From contig CAJTIY010000002.1 in the NCBI GenBank assembly GCA_910576555.1, forward strand, positions 124,001-188,000: a stretch of 64,000 nucleotides of DNA. Reading direction: 5' to 3'. How positions within the stretch are numbered: the stretch's first letter is position 1; each line of letters begins with the position of its first letter. This stretch comes from an uncultured Alistipes sp. (GTDB lineage: Bacteria; Bacteroidota; Bacteroidia; Bacteroidales; Rikenellaceae). Below, in pieces: positions 24,415 through 33,182 of this stretch. Both the position numbers and the translations under genes were made by a program. Under the pieces are notes generated by a model that made no database searches, was not told the DNA's origin, and saw only the letters and a list, made by a program, of their open reading frames with translations.

Positions 24415-24978
24415 ATGAAATACCTCATCGTTGGACTGGGGAACATCGGCGCGGAGTACGCCGGGACCCGGCACAACATCGGGTTCGATGTGTTGGACGC
24501 CCTCGCCGGGGCGTCCAACGCTGTTTTTACCACGGCGCGCTACGGCGACATCGCCGAGGTGAAGTACAAGGGCCGGACCCTCGTGCTGCTCAAGCCCTCG
24601 ACCTACATGAACCTCTCGGGCAAGGCCGTGCGCTACTGGCTCGAGGCCGCGAAGGTCGACCGCGAGCGTCTGCTGGTCGTCTCGGACGACATCGCGCTGC
24701 CGTTCGGCACGCTGCGGCTGCGGCCCAAAGGGAGCGCCGGGGGTCACAACGGACTGAAGAACATCGCCGAGCTGCTCGGAACGGAGGAGTTCGCGCGGAT
24801 GCGCTTCGGCGTGGGCGGCGACTTCCCGCGCGGCCATCAGGTCGACTACGTGCTGGGCGAGTGGACCGCCGAGGAGCGCGAGGCGCTGCCCGAGCGGCTG
24901 AAGCTCTTCGGCGATGCGATCAAGTCGTTCGCCGCGGTCGGCACGGCGATGACGATGAACTATTTCAATAAGAAATAG
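24415..24978 (+). CDS. pth: Peptidyl-tRNA hydrolase
   Basis: 187 aa. Releases tRNA from peptidyl-tRNAs dropped by ribosomes. Signatures: LIVGLGNIGAEYAGTRHNIG (catalytic His20 after the GLGNIG loop), LLKPSTYMNLSGKAV, LLVVSDDIALPFG (the conserved Asp), RPKGSAGGHNGLKNIAELLG and MRFGVGGD. Length is normal. It forms an operon with the L25 gene and is followed by a hairpin at 25067-25098. Confidence 0.96.
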   Translation: MKYLIVGLGNIGAEYAGTRHNIGFDVLDALAGASNAVFTTARYGDIAEVKYKGRTLVLLKPSTYMNLSGKAVRYWLEAAKVDRERLLVVSDDIALPFGTLRLRPKGSAGGHNGLKNIAELLGTEEFARMRFGVGGDFPRGHQVDYVLGEWTAEEREALPERLKLFGDAIKSFAAVGTAMTMNYFNKK

Positions 24979-25066
24979 CGGCGCGGGCGGCGGTTTCCGA
25001 CCGTCGTGCGGTGCGGCAGAGGCACGGCCGGTAGGCGGTTCGGCGGCCGGAACGTATCGAAAAGCG

Positions 25067-25098
25067 AGCGACGGAATCCCGTGCGGGGTTCCGTCGCT
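25067..25098 (+). terminator. Hairpin terminator after pth
   Basis: 14-bp arms agcgacggaatccc and ggggttccgtcgct around a gtgc loop, followed by tcgtg rather than a T-run. Strong hairpin 88 bases past the pth stop; the weak U-tract lowers confidence. Confidence 0.55.
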
Positions 25099-25480
25099 TC
25101 GTGTTCGGGGAGGGGCGGCGTCGGGCGGCCGGGGTGTTCGGGCGGCCGGGGTGTTCGGGACTGAGGCGGCATTTCGGATCGAGGGGGCGTGCCGGATCGG
25201 GGCGGGCGGTCGTATGGCGGTTCGCCGGCGGCGGTGGGACGGCGCGAGCTATGGGCGAGTCGCAGTCCGCCGCATGGGGCGGCGGCGAACTGCCGACCGC
25301 GCATGGCGCGGCCGGGGTATCGGGGCGACTTACGGCGCGAGCTGGGTGTGCCGGGAGGATACTTACGGCGCGAGTCGGGATATCGGGGAGGCTTGCGGCG
25401 CGAGTCGGGTGTGCCGGATCGGGGCGATGGCGCGTGGGTGGCGAACCGCGGGCTCGCGCGGCGATTTCGAGCCGTTCGGC
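25099..25480. repeat. GC-rich degenerate repeat tract between pth and the MATE gene
   Basis: About 380 bp without a supported gene. It starts with a duplicated ggcggccggggtgttcg (around 25130-25160), then has three imperfect copies of a ggcgcgag(t/c)(c/t)ggg unit near 25336, 25372 and 25393. Reading frames through it on both strands show no recognisable protein. Confidence 0.6.
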
Positions 25481-26830
25481 TTACCTTCGCAGCCGCCGGC
25501 CTGCGAAAAAGAGCACGATGGCGAGGGTGGTGAGGAGCTCCGAGAGCGGCATGGCGTACCAGATACCCGCGGTGCCGAACAGCCGCGGGAGCAGGAGGAA
25601 GCTCGGGACGAGCAGCACGAGACCCCGCAGGAGGGCGAAGAACGTGGCCGGCAGGGGCCGTTCGACGCTCTGGTAGTAGCCGATCGCGGCGAGGTTGACC
25701 ACGAAGCAGACGAAGCCTGCGGCGAAGCGGGGGAAGCCCGTGACGGCGATGCGCGCCGCAGGGTCGTCGAGGGGGAGGAAGAGCCCGACGAGCGCTTCGG
25801 GGGCCGCGAGGAAGGCTGCGGCGACGACCGCGCCGCACGCCACGGCCGTGAGGAGGGCGATGCGCAGCGCGCTCCGGACCCGCGCCGGGTTGCCGGCGCC
25901 GAAGTTGTAGCTCACGATCGGCTGGGCCGACTGCGCGACGGCGTTGCCGATCATGAAGACGAAGGGCGCGTAGTAGCAGGCGATGCCGAAGGCCCCCACG
26001 CCCGCGTCGCCCAGATAGCGCATGAAGACCCGGTTGCCGGTGAACATCAGCACGGCCATCGTCGCCTCGCCGAGCAGTGCCGAGGAACCGATGCGGCACT
26101 GGTAGCCGAGGTTGCGCAGCGTGAGGCGCAGGCTCGTGCGGCTCATCTTGAGCGGATGGAACCGCAGCGTGCGGGCGCCGGTGAAGAGGTAGATGACGAC
26201 GATCGTGCCGCCGATGACGATGGCGGCGGTCGAGGCGAGGGCCGCGCCCATCAGGCCCCAGCCCAGCGGAAAGACGAAGATCCAGTCGAGGACCACGTTG
26301 ACGACGGCCGAGACGACGCTGCACCGCATGGCCAGCCGCGGCGCGCCGTCGAGGCGGATGACGAAGAGCCCGACGGCCGTCCAGATTTGGAACACGAGCG
26401 CCGGTGCGTACCACACCATATACTCCTCGACCAGCGGCAGCAGCCGGTCCGAGGCGCCGAGCAGGCGCGAGATGGGCTCGGGCGCCGCATACACCGCAGC
26501 CACGGGGAGCAGCGTCGCGAGGGTCACCAGCAGGAAGGCCTGCGTGACGTTGAGCCGCGCCGCCTTGACCTTGCCGCGGGCGAGGTGGATCGAGGCCACC
26601 ACCGAGCAGCCGATGCCCGCCATGAGCCCGATGCCCGTGAAGATCATCACCGGGGCGTAGCAGATGTTGATCGCAGCGATGCCGTCGCTGCCGACCCCAT
26701 GGCCGACAAAAATGCCGTCGGCGACCGTGACGGCCGAGATGCTGAGCATACCCAGCAGCGTGGGAACGAAAAACTTGCGGAACAGGCGGCCGACATGTTC
26801 CGTCCCGAGGTCCAATGCGTCTCTTTCCAT
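25481..26830 (-). CDS. MATE-family efflux transporter
   Basis: 449 aa, about 12 helices in two homologous halves, each starting with the MATE pattern (FFVPTLLGMLSISAVTVADG, IFVGHGVGSDGIAAI and, in the second half, IGSSALLGEATMAVLMFTGN). The sequence AQPIVSYNFGAGNPARVRSA is the MepA/NorM signature. These proteins export cationic compounds with Na+ or H+. A promoter lies immediately upstream at 26964-26995, and a 127-nt leader with a stable hairpin separates it from the start codon, which suggests regulated read-through. Confidence 0.92.
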   Translation of the reverse strand: MERDALDLGTEHVGRLFRKFFVPTLLGMLSISAVTVADGIFVGHGVGSDGIAAINICYAPVMIFTGIGLMAGIGCSVVASIHLARGKVKAARLNVTQAFLLVTLATLLPVAAVYAAPEPISRLLGASDRLLPLVEEYMVWYAPALVFQIWTAVGLFVIRLDGAPRLAMRCSVVSAVVNVVLDWIFVFPLGWGLMGAALASTAAIVIGGTIVVIYLFTGARTLRFHPLKMSRTSLRLTLRNLGYQCRIGSSALLGEATMAVLMFTGNRVFMRYLGDAGVGAFGIACYYAPFVFMIGNAVAQSAQPIVSYNFGAGNPARVRSALRIALLTAVACGAVVAAAFLAAPEALVGLFLPLDDPAARIAVTGFPRFAAGFVCFVVNLAAIGYYQSVERPLPATFFALLRGLVLLVPSFLLLPRLFGTAGIWYAMPLSELLTTLAIVLFFAGRRLRR

Positions 26831-26963
26831 AAACCCAAATTGCCGTTATTCACCGGCGGATACGAAAAAGGCCGGACAAGCGTCGTGGTTTTACCCAGTC
26901 ATCTTGTCCGGCCTTATAGCAGCCCTCCGATGAGGATTACAAAACTCCTTTTGTATTTCGGTG
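26831..26963 (-). promoter_or_regulatory. Structured 5' leader of the MATE gene, possible attenuator or riboswitch
   Basis: From the expected transcription start (about 26957) to the ATG the leader contains a small hairpin (CCTC ATCG GAGG), then a long perfect 13-bp stem (aaggccggacaag / cttgtccggcctt, plus-strand 26868-26880 and 26903-26915). Its 22-nt loop carries a 3-codon ORF (ATG ACT GGG TAA, minus strand). The stem is followed by five U on the minus strand, so it can act as an intrinsic terminator. I cannot match it to a known riboswitch class. It could instead simply end transcription from hslR. Confidence 0.45.
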
Positions 26964-26995
26964 CGAAGATAGCGAATATTTCCTGCCCGGCCAAA
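26964..26995 (-). promoter_or_regulatory. Promoter for the MATE gene
   Basis: Minus strand: TTTG (plus-strand 26992-26995) then 20 bases then TATCTTCG (26964-26971), one mismatch from TAnnTTTG. It begins within three bases of the hslR stop codon, so the MATE gene probably has a dedicated transcript. Confidence 0.55.
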
Positions 26996-26997
26996 CG

Positions 26998-27387
26998 CTA
27001 CTCCTCCTCGTAAAAAATGCCGTCCATCAGGCCGTCCAGCTCGCGGCGCTCCTTCTTGGTGGGGCGCCCCGTGCCGCGGTCGCGCAGCACGAAGATCGTC
27101 TCGCGCGGGGCGACGAGCTTGTCGAGCTCCTCCTGCGGCGTGGTGTCGAGGCAGTAGTCGGGGACGTTCTTGGCGGGCTGGCGGCTCGACACGAGGTCGA
27201 GGATGCGGTAGGTGTAGGTCACGCGCTGCTTGCGCACGGCCACCGTGTCGCCCGCCTTCGCGGTGCGCGACGGCTTGACGGCCGTGCCGTTGACGGTGAC
27301 CTTGCCGGTGCGGATCGCCTCGGCGGCGTCGCTGCGCGTCTTGAACACGCGCACGGCCCAGAGGTATTTGTCGAGTCGGACTTCCAT
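26998..27387 (-). CDS. hslR: S4-domain RNA-binding protein (HslR/Hsp15-like)
   Basis: 129 aa. N-terminal S4 fold: VRLDKYLWAVRVFKTRSDAA, EAIRTGKVTVNGTAVKPSRT, KAGDTVAVRKQRVTYTYRIL. The rest is a charged tail ending GRPTKKERRELDGLMDGIFY. Hsp15-type proteins bind free 50S subunits carrying stalled peptidyl-tRNA and help recycle them. It is the last gene of the cell-wall/division cluster, seven bases after ftsW. Confidence 0.88.
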   Translation of the reverse strand: MEVRLDKYLWAVRVFKTRSDAAEAIRTGKVTVNGTAVKPSRTAKAGDTVAVRKQRVTYTYRILDLVSSRQPAKNVPDYCLDTTPQEELDKLVAPRETIFVLRDRGTGRPTKKERRELDGLMDGIFYEEE

Positions 27388-27394
27388 AAGGCTG

Positions 27395-28855
27395 TTATCG
27401 TTCGTAGAGCGTTTCCGAGCGGGGCGTGTCGTGGGAGCGTTCGTCGTTCTGGCGGCTGACGCTCAGGATCATGCCCAGCGCGATGGTGGTGAAGAGGGTC
27501 GAGGAGCCGCCGCGCGAGATGAGCGGCAGCGTCTGGCCCGTCTCGGGGATCAGGTTCACGGTGACCATGACGTGGAGCAGCGCCTGACAGGTGATCAGCA
27601 GCGCCAGCCCCAGCACCAGAAGACCCGGGAAGGCGGTGCCGCAGCGGCGGAAGATCTCGATCGCACGGAAGAAGATCCACAGGTAGAGCATCAGCAGCCC
27701 CGTGGCGAGCAGCAGGCCGTACTCCTCGACGAAGAAGGCGTAGGCGTAGTCGCTCTCGGGGTGGATCATCTCCACGCGCATGGCGCTCTGGCCGGCGCCC
27801 TCGCCCAGAATGCCGCCGTTGTGGATGGCGATCATCGAGCGTTCGGTGTCGGTGAGGTGCTCGATGGGTTTGTCGGTCTGCGACCGGGTCCAGAGGTGGA
27901 TCCACGTCGCGACGCGCCCTTCGGCCGTCTCGCTGCGGCCGAGGTTGAGCGTCATGATGACGAAGACCCCCGCGACGGCCCACCCGATGAGTTTCATCAG
28001 CTCGCCCAGCCGCACGCGCCCGATGAGCATCATCACCCACGAGGCCATGAAGACCAGCACGGCCGAGGAGGTGTGGGCCGGGAAGATCACCAAGCACGAC
28101 AGCAGCACGGGGAAGAGGATCGGCCACGTCCCCTCGCGCCAGATGCGCCGCTGCTCGCGCGAGGTGCGCCACGTCCAGAAGCGCCACGAGGGGACGATGC
28201 GGATCTTGTCGATCTTCGACTGCCGCCCGGCCAGCTGGCCGGCCAGCAGCAGCACCGTGGCGATCTTCAGCGCCTCGGAGGGCTGGAACTGGAAGGGCCC
28301 GAGCGGGATCCAGCGCGCCGCGCCGTTGGTCGTGGCGCCGATGAAGTAGACGGCGACGGTGAGCAGCACCGACAGCGCGTAGACAGGGCGCGCGAAGTAG
28401 CCGTAGATGCGGCAGTTGATCTTCTGCACGAAGATCATCACCACGAGGCTCGCCGCGAGGATCAGCAGCTGCTGGCGCAGGAAGTGGGAGGTGGTGCGGG
28501 CCGTGTGGGCGTCGTAGGCCATCTTGGCGGTCGAGGAGTAGACCACGAGCACCGAGATCACGGCCAGTGCCGCGACGATGATCCACAGCACGCGGTCGCC
28601 CGAGAAGAGCCGGCGGAGCGTCGACTCCTCCCCGGGCGGCAGGTCGCCCTGCGCGGCATCGGCGGGGCGCGCAGGGCGCGCGGGGCCGCTCTGCGGGACG
28701 CCGCCGTCGGATGCGTCGTGCATGCGCTCCCGCTGCGCGGTGCGGCCTGTCGGCTCCGGGCGGCCGGCAGCCGTGCGCGCGCGTCCGGGGTCGGTGTCGT
28801 CCGCGGCGTGCGGGCGCTCGGGGGCGACGCGGTCGTATTTCGGATCGTCGTTCAT
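27395..28855 (-). CDS. ftsW: Peptidoglycan polymerase/division protein FtsW
   Basis: 486 aa with about ten helices of the SEDS family. It carries an unusual N-terminal extension of about 80 hydrophilic, Pro/Arg/Ala-rich residues before the first helix. SEDS signatures: FIGATTNGAARWIPLGPFQF then QPSEALKI, FVEEYGLLLATGLLMLYLWI, and HVMVTVNLIPETGQTLPLIS then RGGSSTL. FtsW polymerises lipid II at the septum with the class B PBP FtsI, which is encoded in the same cluster. It is six bases downstream of murD. Confidence 0.93.
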   Translation of the reverse strand: MNDDPKYDRVAPERPHAADDTDPGRARTAAGRPEPTGRTAQRERMHDASDGGVPQSGPARPARPADAAQGDLPPGEESTLRRLFSGDRVLWIIVAALAVISVLVVYSSTAKMAYDAHTARTTSHFLRQQLLILAASLVVMIFVQKINCRIYGYFARPVYALSVLLTVAVYFIGATTNGAARWIPLGPFQFQPSEALKIATVLLLAGQLAGRQSKIDKIRIVPSWRFWTWRTSREQRRIWREGTWPILFPVLLSCLVIFPAHTSSAVLVFMASWVMMLIGRVRLGELMKLIGWAVAGVFVIMTLNLGRSETAEGRVATWIHLWTRSQTDKPIEHLTDTERSMIAIHNGGILGEGAGQSAMRVEMIHPESDYAYAFFVEEYGLLLATGLLMLYLWIFFRAIEIFRRCGTAFPGLLVLGLALLITCQALLHVMVTVNLIPETGQTLPLISRGGSSTLFTTIALGMILSVSRQNDERSHDTPRSETLYER

Positions 28856-28861
28856 CGGGCG

Positions 28862-30211
28862 TCAGGCGTGTTCGGCGACCCACGCCTTGAAGCGGGCGCC
28901 GCGGTCCTCGTAGTTCTTGAACAGGTCGAAGCTGGCGCAGGCGGGCGACAGCAGCACGGCGTCGCCCGGGCGTGCGGCGGCGCGTGCCGCCGCGAGGGCC
29001 GCGTCGAGCGAGTCGGTGGCGATCACCTCGGGGACGACGCCCGTAAATTCGCGTATGAGTTTTTCGTTGTCGAGGCCCATGCAGACCAGCGTGCGGACCT
29101 TCGCGCGGGCGAACTCCCGCAGCGGGGCGTAGTCGTTGCCCTTGTCGGTGCCGCCGGCGATCCACACCGTGGGGCGCGTCATGCTCTCGAGCGCATACCA
29201 CACCGAGTCGACGTTGGTGGCCTTCGAGTCGTTGATCCACAGCACGCCGCCCCGTTCGGCGACGGGTTCGAGGCGGTGCTCCACGGGGTCGAAGGCGTAG
29301 ATCGAGCGGCGGACCTGTTCGGGATCGACGCCCGCGGCGAGGGTCGCGAGGGCCGCGGCCATCGCGTTGCAGGCGTTGTGCAGGCCCCCGATGCGCATCT
29401 TCGCCGTGTCGATCTCGACCGAGGCCTTGCCCGCCGTCGCGGTGAACCTGCCGTCGAGCAGGAAGGCGTCGCCGGCGACGCTCGCCACGGCGCTGCGGGC
29501 CATGAAGGGGAGCCGGCGCATGGCGAGGTCGTACTTCGGAAGCTCGGCGGCGATCGTCGCGTCGTCGCCCGAGTAGACGAACCAGTCGCGCGAGGTCATG
29601 TTGCGGACGATCCGCATCTTCGCGTCGACGTAGTTCCGGAAGCAGTGGTCGTAGCGGTCGAGGTGGTCGGGCGTGATGTTGGTCAGCACGCCGATGTGGG
29701 CGCGGAACGCGTACATGCCGTCGAGCTGGAACGAGCTCAACTCCAGCACGTACCAGTCGTAGTCGCCCGTGGCGACGGAGTAGGCGAAGCTCTCGCCGAT
29801 GTTGCCCCCGAGCGCCACGTTCATGCCCGCGTCGCGCATGATCCGGTAGATGAGCGACGTGGTGGTCGTCTTGCCGTTCGAGCCCGTGACGCAGATGCAC
29901 TTCGCGCGGCCGATGTAGCGCCCCGCGAACTCGATCTCGGAGACGACGGGGATGCCCCGCTCGCGGATCTTGCGCACGATGGGCGCCGAGTCGGGGATGC
30001 CCGGCGACTTGACGACCTCCGAGGCGGCGAGGATGAGCTCCTCCGAGTGGCCGCCCTCCTCGTAGGGCACCTGCCACTCGTCGAGTTTCGCCCGGTAGCG
30101 GTCGGCGATGCGTCCGGCGTCGGAGAGCAGGACGTCGAAACCCTTCTTTTTGGCGAGGATCGCGGAGCCGTAGCCGCTGATGCCGCCGCCCAGTACGACG
30201 ATTTTTTTCAT
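28862..30211 (-). CDS. murD: UDP-N-acetylmuramoylalanine--D-glutamate ligase
   Basis: 449 aa. Adds D-Glu to UDP-MurNAc-L-Ala. N-terminal Rossmann-like KKIVVLGGGISGYGSAILAK, the ATP loop CVTGSNGKTTTTSLI (residues 108-121), LGGNIGESFAYS, ELSSFQLDGMYAFRAHIGVL TNITPDHLDRYDH-type block, and VLWINDSKATNVDSVWYALE, all standard for MurD. It is preceded by a 165-bp gap with a structured repeat and followed closely by ftsW. Confidence 0.96.
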   Translation of the reverse strand: MKKIVVLGGGISGYGSAILAKKKGFDVLLSDAGRIADRYRAKLDEWQVPYEEGGHSEELILAASEVVKSPGIPDSAPIVRKIRERGIPVVSEIEFAGRYIGRAKCICVTGSNGKTTTTSLIYRIMRDAGMNVALGGNIGESFAYSVATGDYDWYVLELSSFQLDGMYAFRAHIGVLTNITPDHLDRYDHCFRNYVDAKMRIVRNMTSRDWFVYSGDDATIAAELPKYDLAMRRLPFMARSAVASVAGDAFLLDGRFTATAGKASVEIDTAKMRIGGLHNACNAMAAALATLAAGVDPEQVRRSIYAFDPVEHRLEPVAERGGVLWINDSKATNVDSVWYALESMTRPTVWIAGGTDKGNDYAPLREFARAKVRTLVCMGLDNEKLIREFTGVVPEVIATDSLDAALAAARAAARPGDAVLLSPACASFDLFKNYEDRGARFKAWVAEHA

Positions 30212-30254
30212 CGGTATCGTTTTTTTCTGTATGGACTGTTTGCGTGCCGTTCGT

Positions 30255-30363
30255 GTTCGGCCCGCAGCCGGCGGAGGCTGCGCCGAGCCTTCGGGCGAGA
30301 AAAGCAGCCCTCCGCGCCGGGTGGCTGCGGGCTGCCGTTCTTCAGCGGAGCCGAAGAACGAAC
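30255..30363 (-). repeat. Structured intergenic repeat, copy 1
   Basis: In the mraY-murD gap. Minus-strand order: hairpin with arms gttcttc/gaagaac type, then a block AACGGCAGCCCGCAGCC ... GCGGAGGGCTGCT, then GGCTCGGCGCAGCCTCCGCC and GGCTGCGGGCCGAAC. The same order recurs on the plus strand at 39164 and, more diverged, at 51261. It lies inside a presumed operon and would be transcribed. Confidence 0.65.
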
Positions 30364-30376
30364 GGAAATCGGAAGC

Positions 30377-31627
30377 CTATCGGATCTTCAGCGTCGCGAG
30401 CGTCAGGGCCGCGAGCAGCAGCGAGATGATCCAGAAGCGGAGGACGATCTTCGTCTCGAACATCTCGCGTTTCTGGTAGTGGTGGTGCAGCGGCGACATG
30501 AGCAGCAGCCGGCGGCCCTCGCCGTAGCGGCGCTTCGTGTACTTGAACCAGCCGACCTGCACCATCACCGAGACGCTCTCGGCGAGGAAGACGCCGCACA
30601 GCAGCGGCAGCAGCAGCTCCTTGCGGATGCAGAGGGCGAAGACGGCGATCACGCCGCCGATCGAGAGCGAGCCCGTGTCGCCCATGAAGATCTGCGCGGG
30701 GAAGGAGTTGTACCACAGGAAACCCACCAGCGCGCCCATCATCGCCGCGGCGAAGATCAGCAGCTCGCCCGAGTCGGGGATGTACATGATGTTGAGGTAG
30801 TCGGCGTAGACGATGTGGCCCGAGAGGTAGGCCAGTGCGCCGAGCACCGCGACGATCGGCACCGAGACGCCCGTGGCCAGTCCGTCGAGGCCGTCGGTGA
30901 GGTTGGCGCCGTTCGACACGGCCGTGACCACGAAGATCGCCACCAGCACGTAGAGCAGCCATGTGGCCGTGTCGCGCCCGCCCGTCAGGCGGCCGTAGTC
31001 GAATTCGTTGTTCTTGATGAAGGGGATGGTCGTCTGCGTGGTCTTGCGGTTCTCGGCGACGACCGTAACGGCGTCGGCCGCGGCGTCGCTCGGCGTCCCG
31101 TCGACCGTCGCGACCGTCTCGACCGTCGCGGCGGGCCGGAGGGTCGTCTCGCGGACGACGATCTGCGGCGAGAGCCACATCGTCGTGCCGACGATCAGGC
31201 CGAGGCCCACCTGTCCCACGATCTTGAAGCGGCCGTTGAGCCCCTCCTTGCGGTGGCGGAAGACCTTGATGTAGTCGTCCAGACCCCCGATCAGGCCCAG
31301 CCAGAGCGTCGAGACGATCATCAGCTGGACGTAGACGTTGTCGAGGCGCCCGAAGAGCAGCGTCGGGACGAGGATCGCCAAGAGGATGATCACGCCGCCC
31401 ATCGTCGGCGTGCCCCGCTTCTGGAGCTGGCCCTCGAGGCCGAGGTCGCGGATCTCCTCGCCGATCTGCTTGCGGCGCAGGAAGTCGATGATGCGGCGGC
31501 CGAAGATGATGGCGATGAGCAGCGCGAGGATGATCGCGGCGGCCGCGCGGAACGAAATGTAGTGCAGCATGCCCGAGCCGGGGATGTCCCAGTAGCGTTC
31601 GAGCAGACGGAAAAGGTGGTAGAGCAT
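30377..31627 (-). CDS. mraY: Phospho-N-acetylmuramoyl-pentapeptide-transferase
   Basis: 416 aa with about ten helices. Makes lipid I from UDP-MurNAc-pentapeptide and undecaprenyl phosphate. Signatures: LQKRGTPTMGGVIILLAILV, the Asp pair of GLIGGLDDYIKVFR (117-118), NLTDGLDGLATG, FLWYNSFPAQIFMGDTGSLS and MSPLHHHYQKR. A periplasmic insertion of about 60 residues between helices (about 155-215) is seen in Bacteroidota MraY. It lies 27 bases after murE. Confidence 0.96.
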   Translation of the reverse strand: MLYHLFRLLERYWDIPGSGMLHYISFRAAAAIILALLIAIIFGRRIIDFLRRKQIGEEIRDLGLEGQLQKRGTPTMGGVIILLAILVPTLLFGRLDNVYVQLMIVSTLWLGLIGGLDDYIKVFRHRKEGLNGRFKIVGQVGLGLIVGTTMWLSPQIVVRETTLRPAATVETVATVDGTPSDAAADAVTVVAENRKTTQTTIPFIKNNEFDYGRLTGGRDTATWLLYVLVAIFVVTAVSNGANLTDGLDGLATGVSVPIVAVLGALAYLSGHIVYADYLNIMYIPDSGELLIFAAAMMGALVGFLWYNSFPAQIFMGDTGSLSIGGVIAVFALCIRKELLLPLLCGVFLAESVSVMVQVGWFKYTKRRYGEGRRLLLMSPLHHHYQKREMFETKIVLRFWIISLLLAALTLATLKIR

Positions 31628-31654
31628 GGGTACGGAAAAATGTGCGTGTGCGGA

Positions 31655-33130
31655 TTATCGTGTTTCGGGGCGGGGTGCGGCGAGCCGCTCGAAGGCCTTG
31701 CGGACCTCCTCGCGGTCGTCGAACGGGTGGCGCGTGTCGCCGACGATCTGGTAGGTTTCGTGGCCCTTGCCGGCGATGAGCAGGATGTCGCCCGGGGCGG
31801 CCAGCATCGCGGCGGTGCGGATCGCCTCGGCGCGGTCGGCGATGCGCAGGTAGCGCGCCGAGGGGTCGAGGCCCGCGGTCATCTCGTCGAGGATCGCCGC
31901 GGGGTCTTCGTGCCGCGGGTTGTCGGAGGTGAAGATCGCCGTCGTGGCGTGCTGCAGGGCGATGGCCGCCATCTCGGGGCGTTTGGTCCGGTCGCGGTCG
32001 CCGCCGCAGCCGCAGACGACGAGGAGTCCCTGCCCGGGGCGGCGCAGCTCGTCGATCGTGCGCAGCACGTTCTCGAGGGCGTCGGGCGTGTGGGCGTAGT
32101 CGACCACGGCCGTGGTGCCGTTCGCCGCGCGGATCGCCTCGAAGCGGCCGCTCACGGCGTGCAGCGCGCTCATCGCGCGCAGCGTCTCGTCGGCGTCGAA
32201 GCCCAGCGAGAGGGCCGCGCCGTAGACCGCAAGCAGGTTGTAGGCGTTGAAGCGGCCCGGCATGCCGACCCACGCCTCGCGGCCGTCGATGCGCAGCAGC
32301 ATGCCGTCGACGTGCATCTCGACGATCTTGCAGCGGAAGTCGGCCGCCGAGCGCAGCGAGTAGGTCGCCACGCGCGCCGCCGTGTTCTGCACCATCACGC
32401 GGCCGTTGCGGTCGTCGATGTTCACCAGCGCGAAGGCGTCGCGCGGCAGCGTGTCGAAGAGCCGCTTCTTGGCCGCGATGTAGGCGGCGAAGGTGCCGTG
32501 GTAGTCGAGGTGGTCGTGGGTGATGTTGGTGAAGAGGGCGCCGGCGAAGCGCAGCCCCAGCGTGCGCTCCTGCACGAGGGCGTGCGACGAGCACTCCATG
32601 AAGCAGTGGGTGCAGCCGGCGTCGACCATCTCGCGCATCATGGCGTTGAGGCGGATGGCGTCGGGCGTGGTGTGGGTCGAGGGCAGCGTGCGGTCACCCA
32701 CGCGGTAGACCACCGTCGAGACGAGGCCCGCCTTGTGGCCCAGCGCCTGCGCGAGGTCGTGGAGCAGCGTCGCCGTGGTGGTCTTGCCGTTGGTGCCCGT
32801 CACCCCGACGAGCTGCAGCTCGCGGCTCGGGTGGTCGTAGAAGGCCGCGGCCATGCGGGCCATCGCCGCCGAGGTGTCGGCCACGACGACGTAGGCGACC
32901 TGCGGGTCGCACGTCTCGGGCAGCCGCTCGCAGACCACCGCCGCGGCGCCCTGCGCCACGGCGTCCGGGATGAACCGGTGGCCGTCGCACTGCGTGCCCG
33001 CCACGGCGAAGAAGCAGTCGCCCGGGCCTGCGGTCCGCGAGTCGTAGGTGAGGTGCGCGACGGGCGTGTCGGCCGCGCCGACGAGGCGCAGGACCTCCGT
33101 GTCGCGCAATAGTTCGTGCAGTGTGTTCAT
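31655..33130 (-). CDS. murE: UDP-N-acetylmuramoyl-tripeptide synthetase, diaminopimelate type
   Basis: 491 aa. The ATP loop GVTGTNGKTTTATLLHDLAQ (109-128), LNAMMREMVDAGCTHCFMEC SSHALVQER-type segment, FTNITHDHLDYHGTFAAYIA and VVDYAHTPDALENVLRTI are all present. The specificity motif is DNPRHEDP, the DNPR form that selects meso-diaminopimelate rather than lysine, so the peptidoglycan is predicted to be A1gamma. It is followed by mraY and preceded by ftsI. Confidence 0.96.
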   Translation of the reverse strand: MNTLHELLRDTEVLRLVGAADTPVAHLTYDSRTAGPGDCFFAVAGTQCDGHRFIPDAVAQGAAAVVCERLPETCDPQVAYVVVADTSAAMARMAAAFYDHPSRELQLVGVTGTNGKTTTATLLHDLAQALGHKAGLVSTVVYRVGDRTLPSTHTTPDAIRLNAMMREMVDAGCTHCFMECSSHALVQERTLGLRFAGALFTNITHDHLDYHGTFAAYIAAKKRLFDTLPRDAFALVNIDDRNGRVMVQNTAARVATYSLRSAADFRCKIVEMHVDGMLLRIDGREAWVGMPGRFNAYNLLAVYGAALSLGFDADETLRAMSALHAVSGRFEAIRAANGTTAVVDYAHTPDALENVLRTIDELRRPGQGLLVVCGCGGDRDRTKRPEMAAIALQHATTAIFTSDNPRHEDPAAILDEMTAGLDPSARYLRIADRAEAIRTAAMLAAPGDILLIAGKGHETYQIVGDTRHPFDDREEVRKAFERLAAPRPETR

Positions 33131-33182
33131 CGTATCGTCGTTGCGGGACTCCGCCGCCGGGGCGGTCGGAGTCCGTGTCGTT

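Noticed and set aside
25099..25480. Minus-strand coding region with PDSRRKPPRYP-like repeats
   Set aside because: Low-complexity translation of a degenerate DNA repeat; no start signal or domain.
27230..33112. Plus-strand open frame of nearly 2000 codons across the mur/fts genes
   Set aside because: It is antisense to well-supported ftsW, murD, mraY and murE genes; its composition is His/Arg/Gly/Glu-rich with no domain. Long antisense frames are expected in high-GC DNA.
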